Of a DNA stretch of 64,000 nucleotides, positions 34,523-45,366 are shown piece after piece. This stretch comes from Corythucha ciliata. Taxonomy: Eukaryota > Arthropoda > Insecta > Hemiptera > Tingidae. The stretch lies in NCBI GenBank assembly GCA_038030265.1, contig CM075942.1, forward strand, positions 868,001 through 932,000, in the 5' to 3' direction. Numbering within the stretch: the stretch's first letter is position 1; every line of letters begins with the position of its first letter. A program made the position numbers and the translations under genes. Below the pieces are notes generated by a model. It worked only from the letters and a program-made list of their open reading frames with translations. It did not search any database and had not been told where the DNA came from.

Positions 34523-35526
34523 ATTCTTATAGCTTTCTTTCGCAATCTGAATGCTCTTATGGCCGCCGGAGCCGCACCCCAAAGGATAGCCCCGTATGAC
34601 AAATGGCAATGCACATGCGCGAAGTAGGCCGCTCTAACAACGTCCTTTGGTACGACATCCCTGAGCCTCTGTAAAAGATACACGCCAGTCGCCAACTTAC
34701 TGCATAACCTGTCAATATGCACCCACCAAGAAAGCCTCGAGTCTAACCAGAACCCCAAAAACTTAATAGGTGTCTCATCACTCCGACCAGACAACGCAAG
34801 GCGCAAGCTCTGCGTCTTCCCACGATTGAGGCATAACCCGTTCGAGGAACACCACGACTCGACCTGATTATTCACAGCATCCAGATGTTCCAGCAAGTGG
34901 GCCCCGCCCTCAAGTTTATTGCACGACATTTGGATAGTAAAATCGTCCGCAAACAAAAATGTTTGGCAAGGAAACGGCAGCAAGGTAAATCGATCCGGTA
35001 AGTCATTAATAAATACCAAGAAAAGGGGAGGACCAACTTTGGGCCCCTGCGGAACCCCAGAAGACACGGGATACCATTGGGACATCTCCCCATTCAAACA
35101 TACCGCATTGTACCGATCCTGCAAATAAGATTGAATCAGAGACAAAGCCTCGGGGGAAAACCCATATCAAGCCAATTTGTTCAAAAGAACATCGTGCGGA
35201 ACCGAATCAAATCAAATGCTCCTTTATCCTGTTCCAGACTCTGAAGACATACCTCCACCAGCTTCATGGCAGCCGAGACTGTACCCAAATTTGATCTAAA
35301 GCCAAACTGACTAGAGGAGAAGAGATTATTGTTTTCGAAATATTCACTAATTGAACGTTACATAAATCCTTCAAGGACCTTCGCTACGTGAGGAATAATC
35401 GCAATAGGCCTATAATTACCCGCATCTTCCCTTTTGCCGCTTTTAAAAACAGGCACAACTTTGGACAGCTTCAATACAGCCGGGAAACAACCAGACAACA
35501 AAATTTCATTAAATAGGTGAGCCAGC
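34523..35526. repeat. 1004-bp direct repeat flanking BEL, right copy
   Basis: Right counterpart of 30434-31437. Here the non-LTR sequence continues past the repeat (cgttcacaaatg), while in the left copy it changes to BEL (ggttcacgtttcgg). The short gttcac is shared at the switch. Confidence 0.9.
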
Positions 35527-36788
35527 CGTTCACAAATGTATGCTGCGAAGCTGCGATAGCCTTCAACATAGTTGCCGTCATACCAAAGATATCCTCCACT
35601 CCGCCATTCCTGAGAGATGCTATCTCCCGGAATACCGCCTCTACACTAACCTGACAGAACGAAAACGACGCAGAAACCCGTCTCTCGACAGAGTCTTTCC
35701 AACCTACCACCGATGGGCTCCGACCAGCGAGCAATGCTTCAATACTATCCCCGAAATGTACTCGGAACATTTCCGCCTCCAAACTAGTTGGAACCTCCGA
35801 AGAATTCCTCCCAATTTCCGTACGAACCACCTGCCACATTGCCTTGGCCTGATTGTCAGCCTTACGGATTACATCACCGTGAAACACTTGCTTAGCCTTA
35901 AGTACAGCTGCTCTGTAAACCTTTTAAAATCTGGCATATTCCAGTCTAGAGACATCATCATTATTGATGCGGGAACGGGAGTCCAGCTCAAGGCATTTCT
36001 TTTTCAACAATCTAAGCTCCTCAGTGTACCATTTGTTTCCCGAGTGTCTAGCTAACCTAGGATCCACAACACGATGAGGGAAACAAGCCCCAATCACCTC
36101 GACCAAGGCAGAGATAAATAAGTCAGCCTTATCCTCCACACACTCAATAGCATACATAGGAAGCCAATCCATCTGTTTAACCCACAGGCAAAATCTGAGA
36201 AAATTATCCGGGGACAACACCCTCCGCAGTACCCCCGTCACTGGATCACTCACCCCACCAAGCAGAAGTCAAAAACTATTCCCAGGTGATCAGAAAAGAG
36301 GTGTCTCACTGTCCTATACTCCCACAGGAATGCTCAGGAAGAGTAGTGACAACATTATCAATACAGGAGCCCGACGCCGGCCTTGTGATCTCGTCAACAG
36401 CCAAATGAGCCCCGAAACTCACAAAAATATGTCTAGCCTCCCAGCTGATTTCGTTCGTTTTAAAAAAATCAATATTAAAGTCTCCTGCAAGAATGACTTT
36501 AGAGTTCAATTTATACAGAAACGAAAACAAGTCATTTAAGCGCTCAATAAACCTCGATCCCTCATTATTCGTTTTATCCGGAGGATGATATAAGCTTATT
36601 ATACAGATATTAAGCTCCGCAATCCTTACTGCACTTATTTCAAAAAAATTATCCTCGGCTAAGCTTTCTATACCATTAATTTTTTTAGCGTTTAAACCCT
36701 TCCGCACATAAATAATCGAGCCCCGGTCGAGACTTGGACCGGCAATAAAAATCACCCACCACATACCCTGGTATTTTATACAACTCAA
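34523..36788 (-). pseudogene. CR1/L2-like element B, copy 2: ORF2 endonuclease and RT, 3'-truncated
   Basis: Minus strand. Endonuclease: 36788-36306 (RGSIIYVRKGL, ISLYHPPDKTN, LAGDFNIDFF, SCIDNVVT), lacking its N-terminal LxxxN/E region. Linker: 36253-35924 (RHSGNKWYTEELRLLKKKC). RT: 35887-35471 and on through frames shared with copy 1 to 34523 (GVPQGPKVGP, LFADDFTI, ending RLRKKAIRI). The 3' end is cut by the BEL LTR. Stops and frameshifts match copy 1 in the shared kilobase, for example the stop within LEGFM-RSISEYF, so both descend from one already-broken copy. Confidence 0.85.
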
Positions 36789-37717
36789 TCTCCTCTAACC
36801 GGAGCCAGGGGGCCTGTTCTATAACTTTTGACTGTCACTAGTCGGCGTCTTTTTTCTCGGGGAAGAGACGACTCTCGCGTACGCGTCCAATGTGAAAGGC
36901 CCCATTGAGTTCTATGTGTTTTTACTGCACGAGTCGGACGCTGACGCGCGCGTCGGCGTCTTTTTTCTCCTAGTGTGCGCGGGACCTTACGCGAGGGATA
37001 GTAACGCGCTATCAGTGTACCTGTTGGCCAGAATGATTCATTAAATACAGAATCCTTCAATGAGAAAGGAATACCCAATTTAAAAGACTTATAACCCTCG
37101 CGACGAGTAGTCAGAGCCTCGCAGACAAAATTTCCGGGATGAATCTGCCTCACGTAGTTTTTAATCGTCTCTTCATCAACATCCACCGAGAATCTCGACA
37201 AAAAGATCCAGAATTTCTTTTCAACGATGGGAATTGACGAAAGACCACCGGCTGCTCTCACACTCCTAGTCCCCATCAGGACCGCCCTGCGCTGACTAGG
37301 TTTATTCTTTATTGCGCCTCTCTCAACGTCAGCAGAGGCAGATTCCTGCGGCGAAGAACCAGCTCGCATACCGCGCCGTCCATTCCGACGCTTCACCGCG
37401 AGAGTGAACGCCCCGTCCGACTCGGACTCACAAACCCCCTCGCCACTGTCGAGGGCCCCAACCGCACAATCAGAGCCCTCCCCTCGCAAGGCAGCACCTC
37501 GGCGCACAGTAACATGACTCGAAGAAGTCCCAGGTTGAATATTCACACCTCGGTCATGTAAAATAGCCTCATTAAGACTCGTCTGCTTCCCATATGACAT
37601 ATCACATTTAGTAGATATTTGGTCAGAAGATGGTGGCTCATTATTGTCAATAACGGCCCTCGCGAGTGACGAGTGAGAGCCGATGTGACTGTTTTTCTCG
37701 AGATGGCACTCATTCAA
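36785..37717 (-). pseudogene. Element B ORF1, 5'-truncated
   Basis: An open minus-strand frame of about 310 codons without a convincing ATG at its start. The N-terminal half is polar and low-complexity. The second half contains the CR1/L2-type ORF1 domain (KKFWIFLSRFSVDVDEETIKNYV, LTTRREGYKSFKLGI, FWPTGTLIARYYP). After ARYYPSRK the sequence turns into an arginine-rich tail encoded by a GC-rich stretch with two direct copies of gtcggcgtcttttttctc (36841 and 36952). That stretch looks like a separate inserted element, since the endonuclease N-terminus that should follow is missing. The 5' end abuts the Jockey-like element's 3' end. Confidence 0.65.
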
Positions 37718-37725
37718 GAGCTTAT

Positions 37726-38642
37726 CTATTCTCTATTCTCTCTCTTCTTTCTATTCTCTATCGCCATCATTCTATTCTCCTTTCTATCTACGACCCGACA
37801 CAGTTGTGAGTGTGTCGAGTGCCCAGATCGAAATCCAAATTGCTCATTAATAAGTATTTTGTTGTCTTTGATGTGCCGCAACACGCGAGTTTGGATGACC
37901 TTTTCAAACAATTTACTAAGAGAACTCAATAGACTTATAGGGCGATAACTTGAGACTTGTGAGGGATTTTTACCCGGCTTGTGAATCACAATAACTTTCG
38001 CAGTCTTCCACTGGTTCGGATAGCAACCGAGAATTAACATTTTATTGAAAAGATGGGTTATTAATACCAGGCATTTGCGAGGGAGTTGCTTAAGGGTGGT
38101 ATTAGAAATCATATCAGAGCTGGGGGCCTTCCTACTAGGGCGTGTCTTAATAATATAATTTAATTTCCTTTGGGGTAACTAATTTTACGTCTGTTGATGC
38201 GTATTGAATGGTTTTTAAACACCGACGCACGGTTCTATTGACCAACCTATTGTGGTCGAGAGAGCTCAAGGCTTGTGTTGCTCTGTTAACACCCTCGTAG
38301 TATTTACCAAATGCGTTAGCTTTGTCCACAGAAGTACTGAGCTGGTCGGATCCATCGACAATAGTCGGAACCATTGAGACTGGCTTGGTGTTTTTAATAT
38401 ATTTTGTTACTCTCCAGAATGCTACGGTTGAGGGCTGGATTTTTGCAAGAAAAGAATACCATTTCGATATTTTTTTATTACTAATCATTTTGCTTATGAT
38501 TTTTTGCAGTAGGGAAACAGCTTTTTTGAAAATAGGAATGCACAATTTTTGGTACAAGTTTTTAAGGTAATTTTTCAGTTTCATTACGAGAATAACGTGG
38601 GGAGGAAGTGCTTTGTTAGGCACAGAGCTATGTCGAGGTATT
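37726..38642 (-). pseudogene. Jockey-like pol, linker and RT N-terminal half
   Basis: Minus-strand frames 38642-38147 (AIPRHSSVPNKALPPHVILVMKLKNYLKNLY, WRVTKYIKNTKPVSMVPTI, STSVDKANAFGKYY) and, after a frameshift near 38140, 38112-37790 (LVLITHLFNKMLILGCYPNQWKTAKVIVIHKPGK, SSYRPISLLSSLSKLFEKVI, QFGFRSGHSTHSQL). This is the canonical Jockey-type approach to RT motif A, but the sequence ends before the catalytic aspartates. The last codons (37789-37726) run into simple sequence rich in attctct and are not native. Confidence 0.8.
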
Positions 38643-38650
38643 GCTAGGTC

Positions 38651-40545
38651 CAGGGGCGTAGCCAGGCCATGATCAAGGGGTGGGCAGCCAGCCAGGCACA
38701 CGGATTCAGAGATTTGGGGAGGGGGGGCGCACGGCTTGATAAAAAGTGCTCGTTCGTGGATGAAATCCATGAAAAGGACATTTTCCGGCTAGTACTGAGC
38801 GAAAACACCCATTCACGGCTAGAATTGAGAAATAGCGCTGATTCACGTTGAACTTGAGAAATAAATCTGCTCATTGTTCGCAGATGAAATTGAGAAAACA
38901 CGCCAATTTGCGGTTTCGCGATCCAAAGTCCGGGCCGAAATTAAGAAAATGCGCTAACGCACGGTTTACAGTGCTCTTTTCACGGCTAAAATTGACAAAA
39001 TAAATTGCGCGTTCAATGTAGAATTGAAAAAAATCGCTCATTTGCGGCTAAAATTCCAATATCCAAAATTCCAATAAAATGCCAATTCACGGCTAAAATT
39101 GAGAAATGGAGCTCATTCACTCAGGTAAAATTGAGAGAAGGCACCAGTTCGTGGTTTCTCAAACCAACATCTCGGTGAACATTTCGAAAAAGTGATAATT
39201 GACTGTTTTCATACATTTATATAGCAAGTTTGCGGGTACAATCGAGAAAGAGGGCGACTAAGCGCACACATTTTTGAAAAAGTTATTATTTTCGGCTAAA
39301 ATTAAGGCACATTAAGGTAAACACCTATTTTAAGGTTCGCGATGCAACGTCCGAATCAAAATTAATGAAATTCGTTAACATGAGTATTATGTGGACCTTT
39401 TCACTGCTGAAATTTGAAGGGGGGAATTGAGATTAAAACACGAATTTGCGGCTAAAATTGAGGGAAAACGAATTGGCAAAATTGTCACAGTTTTTTGGTG
39501 ATTATAGTGTTATTGTCGTGGCTAAAGTTGATAAATAGCGTTCATTCACAGGTTACATTGAGGAAAAACTGTTCTTTTGCGGCTGAAATTGACAGAACGC
39601 GCCTATTCGCGGTTTATAGGCGATGCCCAGTGCTGGCCGTAATTAGAATAGTAAATCAAGAATGCGTTATTTCACGGTTTTTTGAGACCTTTTTACGGTT
39701 AAAATGAAGAAAATAGGCTATAGTTCGAGGTAGAATTGAGAAAAAGCACTCAGTTTCACCTAAAATTAAAGAAAAACGTCAGTTCGACGCTACAAATAGT
39801 GTTCATTCACGAGTTAAATGGGGGGGGGGGGAATCTGTGCAACTCCTCTTGAGGAAAAACTGGATCCACCACGCCTGTGAGTAGATTCACTGGGGAAAAT
39901 AACAGATGAACCATTGCCTTTTTGCAGGCTAACAGGGATCTGGAGGTTATGATCGCGTCAATTCACGGTCATCAGAGACTAAATTTGCACAGAACGGCCA
40001 CTATCCGTCATAAAATAAATATCTGCTGGAAACCTGTCGTTTGTAGCCTTCTATTTCGGATTTCATGTCGAAATATTGAAACTTCTCTCCCCCACCCCCA
40101 CCCCAGAAAGTGATACTTTTGGAGCTAAACTTTACAGTTTAGACCTGAGACGGTGAACAGAGCTGGCAGTTTCTCTCCCACCATAAGTCTGTATCGCACA
40201 GCGGGCTAAACACGATTTGAGCTAACCCAAACACACGAAATTGCGCGTCGAACCTTGCGAAAATGGGATTTTAGTGCGAAAAATCAGCAAAATCAGCAAC
40301 AAACATCCGCAAATTTTTGATTTTTGGTGAAACCGATGTGCGAAAATGTGTTGTTTTTTAGTGAGAAAAATACTACGCAAAATCGGTTTTACGGAGCGAA
40401 ATATAATAAATTTGTGTTTTTGTTACCCAGATCAGGGAAGATATTTTTGGAATTTTGGGGGTGGGCAGCTGCCCCACGAAATCTGCGTTTTTGATTCTAG
40501 GGAAGGGCAACTGCCCACCCCTGCCCCCCGCTGGCTACGCCCATG
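38651..40545. mobile_element. Non-autonomous hAT transposon, 1.9 kb
   Basis: Ends CAGGGGCGTAGCCAG (left) and CATGGGCGTAGCCAG (right, read inward) differ at one of 15 positions. They match the widespread animal hAT terminus. An 8-bp duplication GCTAGGTC flanks it exactly (38643-38650 and 40546-40553). No transposase is encoded. The subterminal sequences near both ends share gtgggcagc(tgcc)ccac-type repeats. The interior is a degenerate periodic repeat. Confidence 0.9.
38740..39830. repeat. Degenerate periodic repeat inside the hAT element
   Basis: A motif close to CGGCTAAAATTGAGAAA followed by a gcgctcattcgcgg-like stretch recurs at about 33-40-bp spacing more than a dozen times, each unit diverged (near 38818, 38850, 38975, 39090, 39120, 39445, 39520, 39575, 39725 and others). 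It has no coding capacity. Confidence 0.7.
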
Positions 40546-40553
40546 GCTAGGTC

Positions 40554-40592
40554 CACTGATTGTAAGATGAGATTAGAAAATTCTTGAATTAC
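40554..40592 (-). pseudogene. Jockey-like pol, 13-codon piece between two transposons
   Basis: On the minus strand it reads VIQEFSNLILQSV, bounded by the Harbinger target duplication (40593-40595) and the hAT target duplication (40546-40553). It links the endonuclease side at 45367 with the linker/RT side at 38642 in the same frame. Confidence 0.8.
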
Positions 40593-40799
40593 TAATGGCG
40601 TTTTCTATTTGCCAAGGCGGAATTGCTCTGGAGCGGAGCAAGTGACGTCATTGCTCGGGCATGGAGCAGCCCCAGAGCAGCAGAAGCTCCGTTGAGAGCG
40701 GGTACAAATGGAATGACATTTTCGAGAGAAGGAGCAATTTTAACATGTCTCACGGTTATCCTAGACAAATTCACATGTTTATTTTATAAGAATAGAAGC

Positions 40800-41460
40800 T
40801 GTATACCTGAAATACAAAATACAAAAATTGCGATGGACCTCCAATGCTGTGTGATTGCTGCCCCTGCCTTGTGTCGTACACAGCTGGCCGTCATTGAGGA
40901 GCTGGTTGACTCAACTTAATCTCATGGACAAAAAAGTGGAGAATAAAACTCAACAAGGAGAAATCTGTTCATGTAAATTTTACAAATCGATGGACCAGCC
41001 CAATCCCCGTGCAACTCAATGAGAAAATAATGTCATTTGCAAATACGGCGAAGGACCTAGGCATGACGCTGGATGCTAAACTCCGGTAAAAGCCCCACGT
41101 CAAAAAGAAAAAAGAGAAGAAAGGTACTGGCTGCTCGGGAAGCATTCTGAGCTCTCGATGGCCAACAAGCTCCTGCTACACCAGCAAGTTTTGAAGCCTT
41201 TTCTGGGCCTCAGGGTGTCAGCTTTGGGGCTGCACCAAGAAAAGCAATGTCAAAGTCGTACAAGCTTTTCAAAACAAATTTTTGAGAATGATAACAAATG
41301 CGCCCTGGTATGTACGAGGTCTTGACGTGCATCGTGACGAGCAGCAGAGCACGAAAAGATGCTCCAAAAACACTCTAATGTTGAGGCACTCGCCCTGCTG
41401 GATACTGAAGGAGACCTTCGACGGCTAAAAAGGACCAAACCCCTCGACTTGGTATGCTAC
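40800..41460 (+). pseudogene. Second Jockey-like RT fragment (thumb/C-terminus), plus strand
   Basis: Scattered over frames: an LQCCVIAAPALCRTQ...VIEELVDST stretch, then WRIKLNKEKSVHVNFTNR, a SFANTAKDLGMTLDAKLR segment, YWLLGKHSELSMANKLLLHQQVLKPF, WGCTKKSNVKVVQAFQNKFLRMI and NAPWYVRGLDVHRDE. This is the standard Jockey/BS-type region downstream of the catalytic YADD. The orientation is opposite to the Jockey-like element that surrounds the Harbinger. An AATAAT run at about 41563-41592 may be its 3' tail. Multiple stops and shifts. Confidence 0.7.
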
Positions 41461-42169
41461 ATTATAAGTGTAGTGGAGCCACAAACTGTGTAAAGTGAAA
41501 GTGAAGTTGCTAGATGTTATTTATTTCTTATTTGTATTATGTATATGTAGCAGTTGCAACATGTAATAAATGGAAAATAATAATAATAATAATTTAATTC
41601 AATCTACGTGCCATTAAAACGACAATGAAGAAATCGAAGGAGAAAGGAAATAACTAGAGAAATAAGCTCCCGAGGAACTCCTGTCCAAGAAGAAGAGAAA
41701 GAAACACGAATGGGGAAAAACTGAAAATTCATCCAACCCCATTATTTGTTTGAATTTGGACTCTGTAAGGCTTATTGCCTACAAGTAACACGAGGCATAG
41801 CACAGAATATACAGAATGTATTCAAAATTAAATTCGTCCTTCCTACCGAAAGTGAAGCGGATATTCTGACGAAATCTCTGGTATAGACTGACCAAGGATC
41901 ACTCCTGAAAGCTAAGGAATCTTGTCGGGGCAAACTGATTTTACACGATTTTGCTATTATTCAGGGTTTGGTTATTGGAATCATGTTTGCGATTATTTTT
42001 TTTTTAAGTACAATAAATAATAAAATTGTCTTCTTGGCGTGCTTACAAAAAGGAGTAATTTCATAAAACATTTTTTTTTTTTGCGTTGGTATTCCCATAT
42101 TTTGAACCACACACGTAATTAACGGCAGCTAGACAAGGAATAAGCAAAACTTTCATATCATAATAATAG

Positions 42170-42367
42170 TATTACCTTCCATGATGTTCATAGCTCCCTC
42201 AAATTTCTGGGAGCAAGAAATGTTGCTCTGGCACTGCTCTGCAGCGATACTACGTGGCAAATAGAACTCACTAAAAAGTGCTTCACGGTGGCTTAAATGG
42301 CAAATGGATCGCCTAAAAGCTTATCATAGCAACTCCAGAGCACTTTTTGTGGAAAAGGAAAACGCCA
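42170..42367. repeat. Internal second copy of the Harbinger right end
   Basis: Similar over about 200 bp to 45157-45363 (gatgttcat.gctcc.tcaaattt...tggcaaatagaactcact...caaatggatcgcctaaaa...gtggaaa.gaaaacgcca), ending in the same CGCCA. Looser similarity extends back about 500 bp (41630 onward against 44640 onward). It has no TAA next to it. Confidence 0.7.
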
Positions 42368-42879
42368 GATGATCGTGCGACTTCAAAAACAGTCATTGCA
42401 TCGTATTGTGATTAGCGACGGCTATTTTATTCCAGATTCGGGAGGATGTTAGGACTTTACTAAAGCGGATTTTGGAAAATGTCGAAACGTTAGACAAAAA
42501 TAACGCTATTCATATTGCAAAAAAATAGTAAAATAATGTACACTAATAAGAATGGGACGTTCGAATGATGTTCCCAACGGGCATGAAATAAAACAGGCTG
42601 TTTGTCGTTGACGGGCTGCGACACAGTTTTCTTATTCCGTGCCCTGTACGTGAGTTGGGACACGGACGGGAAGTGGGTTTTTAGCGTTTGTTGCGGGTGC
42701 GCAATCGTCATCGAAATTGCATGGATAAAACACTACAGGAAACCCTTGAAAACGTTAAAAAAGCTTAAATGCCCCTTCCCCCCTGATCCCACTCACGTAG
42801 GTCGGGCGTCTGTCGGTTGGCGTTATTTCCGAAAATTACAGTAAAAATCGTGAGTGGAGCTAACCATCTCGACGCCTGA

Positions 42880-44267
42880 CCCGTTAACGCCATATTGTTG
42901 TTAAAAAATATTTTTTCGAATCTGAACCCCATCCCCACCACACGTAATGACCTGTCCTATCCATAGGACGCTGGGCGCTTATGTAGTTTCGATTGGTCTC
43001 CCTAAAGGCCTATGGAATATTCAAAAAAATGGTATGGAAACTTGATTAATTTTTACCAGAGCCACTCAAAGGCAGTAAAATTGGGGGAAACAGTCAATGG
43101 ATAGAGTAAAATCCCATTTTGAACATAAAGTAAGGGTTTTTTGGAACAATCATCTCCTTGACATCTCGTTTGTTGACCCCATTTCGTAATAATATGACTT
43201 AGATGGTCGCCCTAACACTGTCTATATGAAATGGCTTCTTCAATTTTGTGGTTGACACCACCGTACACATCGTTGACCGTTCACACCGTTGACACAACCG
43301 TAATAGAAGAGCTGGAACTGACAGAAAATCCATCGTTCCAACAATGATCTCATAGCTAATATCCAAACCGGATGTATGTTTGGTGACAATCAGTTGATTA
43401 TTCCGTGTCACCTGAAGCACCTGACGATCATCCATCCATATTTGTTGACCATTCCCCATTTACAAAATTCTGGGTTTAGTAGCGCAGCAGCGCGTCTTGA
43501 TCAGCAAAGCTGCAGAATAGATGACATGATTCCGATTGCACTGAGCAGATTTTTTCCTCTCTTCTTTTCGAACGATGCCTTCCTCTTCCTCTGGCTACCG
43601 CCGGGGAGTTCTTGGCTTTCAGCGTCATCTTCCGATCTTATAACTTCCAGCAATCCCACAACGTCGACGACTTTCGACTTTCCTGTCGTATCAAGAACAC
43701 CATCAATGACATCTTCGTCGGTCAGCTCACCAGGGTCCGGCGGTAGAGCAAGATCTCGGCTGCTATTCGCTCGGCAAGTGAATACTGATGAACTTCTTCA
43801 AGAAATTTGAAAATACGAGTTGAATTTGACAGAAAATTGTATTTAGCAAACCAACGTCGAATAGGCCAGTGTCATATTTATAGGACACAAAATTGAGTCC
43901 TCATTAGCTCGTGGAGAATCTAAAAATTTGAAGAAGTGGCTGAATACCAGTTTTCCTTTAGCCCTACACAATCCTCGAAAGCAAAATCCACATGCCTGGT
44001 CATCGTGAATTTTCTATAGAAACTTGAACGATTGAAAAAATAACTGAAACCTAAATTCGCACGAAAAACGAAATAGTCGAACGTATCGACTATTTCGATA
44101 CGTTTTTCCTATTGGAAACGATAATACAGTTTTTTTGAATAGTGGGACAGGTGTATAGAAGAGATTGGGCACGCTGGAACATGATTAGGTTAATCCCCAT
44201 CATTGTCGCATGCATGTTTTGACAATAAAAACAGCGTCCTATGAACAGGACACTGGGCGTTAACGGG
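42880..44267 (-). mobile_element. piggyBac-like element, internally deleted
   Basis: Terminal CCCGTTAACGCC is present at both ends as an inverted repeat (42880-42891, 44256-44267). TTAA follows the right end (44268-44271), the piggyBac target; the left equivalent reads CTGA and has probably mutated. Subterminal gtcctat..ataggacgctgggcg-type repeats occur near both ends (about 42955-42980 and 44234-44260). A transposase N-terminal remnant lies inside on the minus strand. At 1.39 kb it is about half the length of an autonomous copy. Confidence 0.75.
43501..43801 (-). pseudogene. piggyBac transposase N-terminal remnant
   Basis: A minus-strand frame open for about 100 codons. It contains LALPPDPGELTDEDVIDG near its start, which resembles the acidic N-terminal stretch of piggyBac-derived transposases (LPPDP..LTDEE), then acidic and lysine-rich sequence (EDDAESQELPGG, RKRKASFEKKRGK). 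There is no ATG at the start and the frame ends before the catalytic DDD domain. The following minus-strand frame (43459-43199, IWMDDRQVLQV) may be a piece of the rest, but I cannot confirm it. Confidence 0.6.
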
Positions 44268-45366
44268 TTAAGAAAGGGTAATTTATAAGCTTAATATTTT
44301 CAGAGTGCCCATCAAGCATATTAATCTGATACAATACCTACCTCATCTATCTGATACAATTGCCAACAAAACCTAAAATTCGCGGTATCGGCGCATGAGA
44401 AATAATGGAATACGTCTCAAACTATGAAATTGCCGTTTATTCTGGAAAATCTCGATTTCATTTAAAGAAAATGACAAGGGCTCATAACAGGAGGGCGAGT
44501 TCCGCGTTAACTTGACGGGGCTAACGTTTTGGCCGAGTAACGTCTATATGCGATCCTCCCAAGACCATCACGACCATCGTTTGACGAACAACGCGTTAAA
44601 TTCAACGAGAATAATGCAATTCAACCTGCGCTGCGTAATGTAAAGAAGACATTGAGTAAATCGAGACAGAAAAGAATGAGTAAAGAAAGAAATTCTGCAA
44701 GGGGCAGAAATAAGGTGAAGTCGAATAAAAGGGTTAAACCCTAATTATTCAACTGAATTTTGACTCTACTCAGCTACGAGTGACACGAAACACTTTAAAA
44801 TTCGAACACACTTTTTGCAAGATGCTTTGCAAGAAATTTATTCAAGATTAAATCCGTTTTATCCATCGATAATGTCATGTACATTCCAACGAAGTCTCTA
44901 GTCAGGAAGCATATGAATTTTGTCGGTATATCGGGGTGAACTGATCCTGCGAACTGAAGTTCACTTCGAGATGGAGTCATAAAATAGTTTGTTTTGTTTA
45001 ATTATTGGGTACCTAATTGGTAAAGAAATTGTCCTCTTGGTGCTCACAATAAGATTTTCTTCTAGCGTTTAATTTCATCACTTTGAACTACACACATCAC
45101 AAGTTATTTAATTATATAAGCCGGAATGAGCAAAGTTTTGTTTTTTGTTATCATATTACCTTCCAAGATGTTCATTGCTCCGTCAAATTTCCCGGAGCAA
45201 TAAATGTTGCTCTGGAGTTGCTCTGCAGCGAGACTACATGGCAAATAGAACTCACTACAAGTTGCTCCACGGCGGCTCTAATGACAAATGGATCGCCTAA
45301 AACCCTATCAGAGCAGCGCTGGAGCAACTCCGGAGCAGTTTTTTGTGGAAATAGAAAACGCCATAA

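Larger units (their letters stand above)
40596..45363. mobile_element. PIF/Harbinger-type element, 4.8 kb, carrying other elements
   Basis: The inverted ends share TGGCGTTTTCTATTT (15 of 15), and a 3-bp duplication TAA flanks them (40593-40595 and 45364-45366). This fits PIF/Harbinger TWA target preference. Both subterminal regions are rich in ttgctc/gagcaa motifs. No transposase was recognised inside. Cargo includes a Jockey fragment (40800-41460), a second copy of its own right end (about 42170-42367) and a piggyBac relic (42880-44267). Superfamily is assigned from the duplication and ends only. Confidence 0.75.

Noticed and set aside
37726..37789. C-terminal end of the Jockey-like RT frame
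   Set aside because: The last 20 codons come from a simple attctct-rich sequence past the truncation, so they were not treated as native RT.
38740..39830. Possible CRISPR-like or satellite array
   Set aside because: Units are diverged and irregularly spaced, lie between hAT ends with an 8-bp duplication, and the DNA is eukaryotic. It is interior repeat of a transposon.
43376..43810. 144-codon plus-strand open frame, Ser/Pro-rich
   Set aside because: The minus strand of the same interval reads a piggyBac N-terminal signature between piggyBac-type ends, so this is its antisense shadow.
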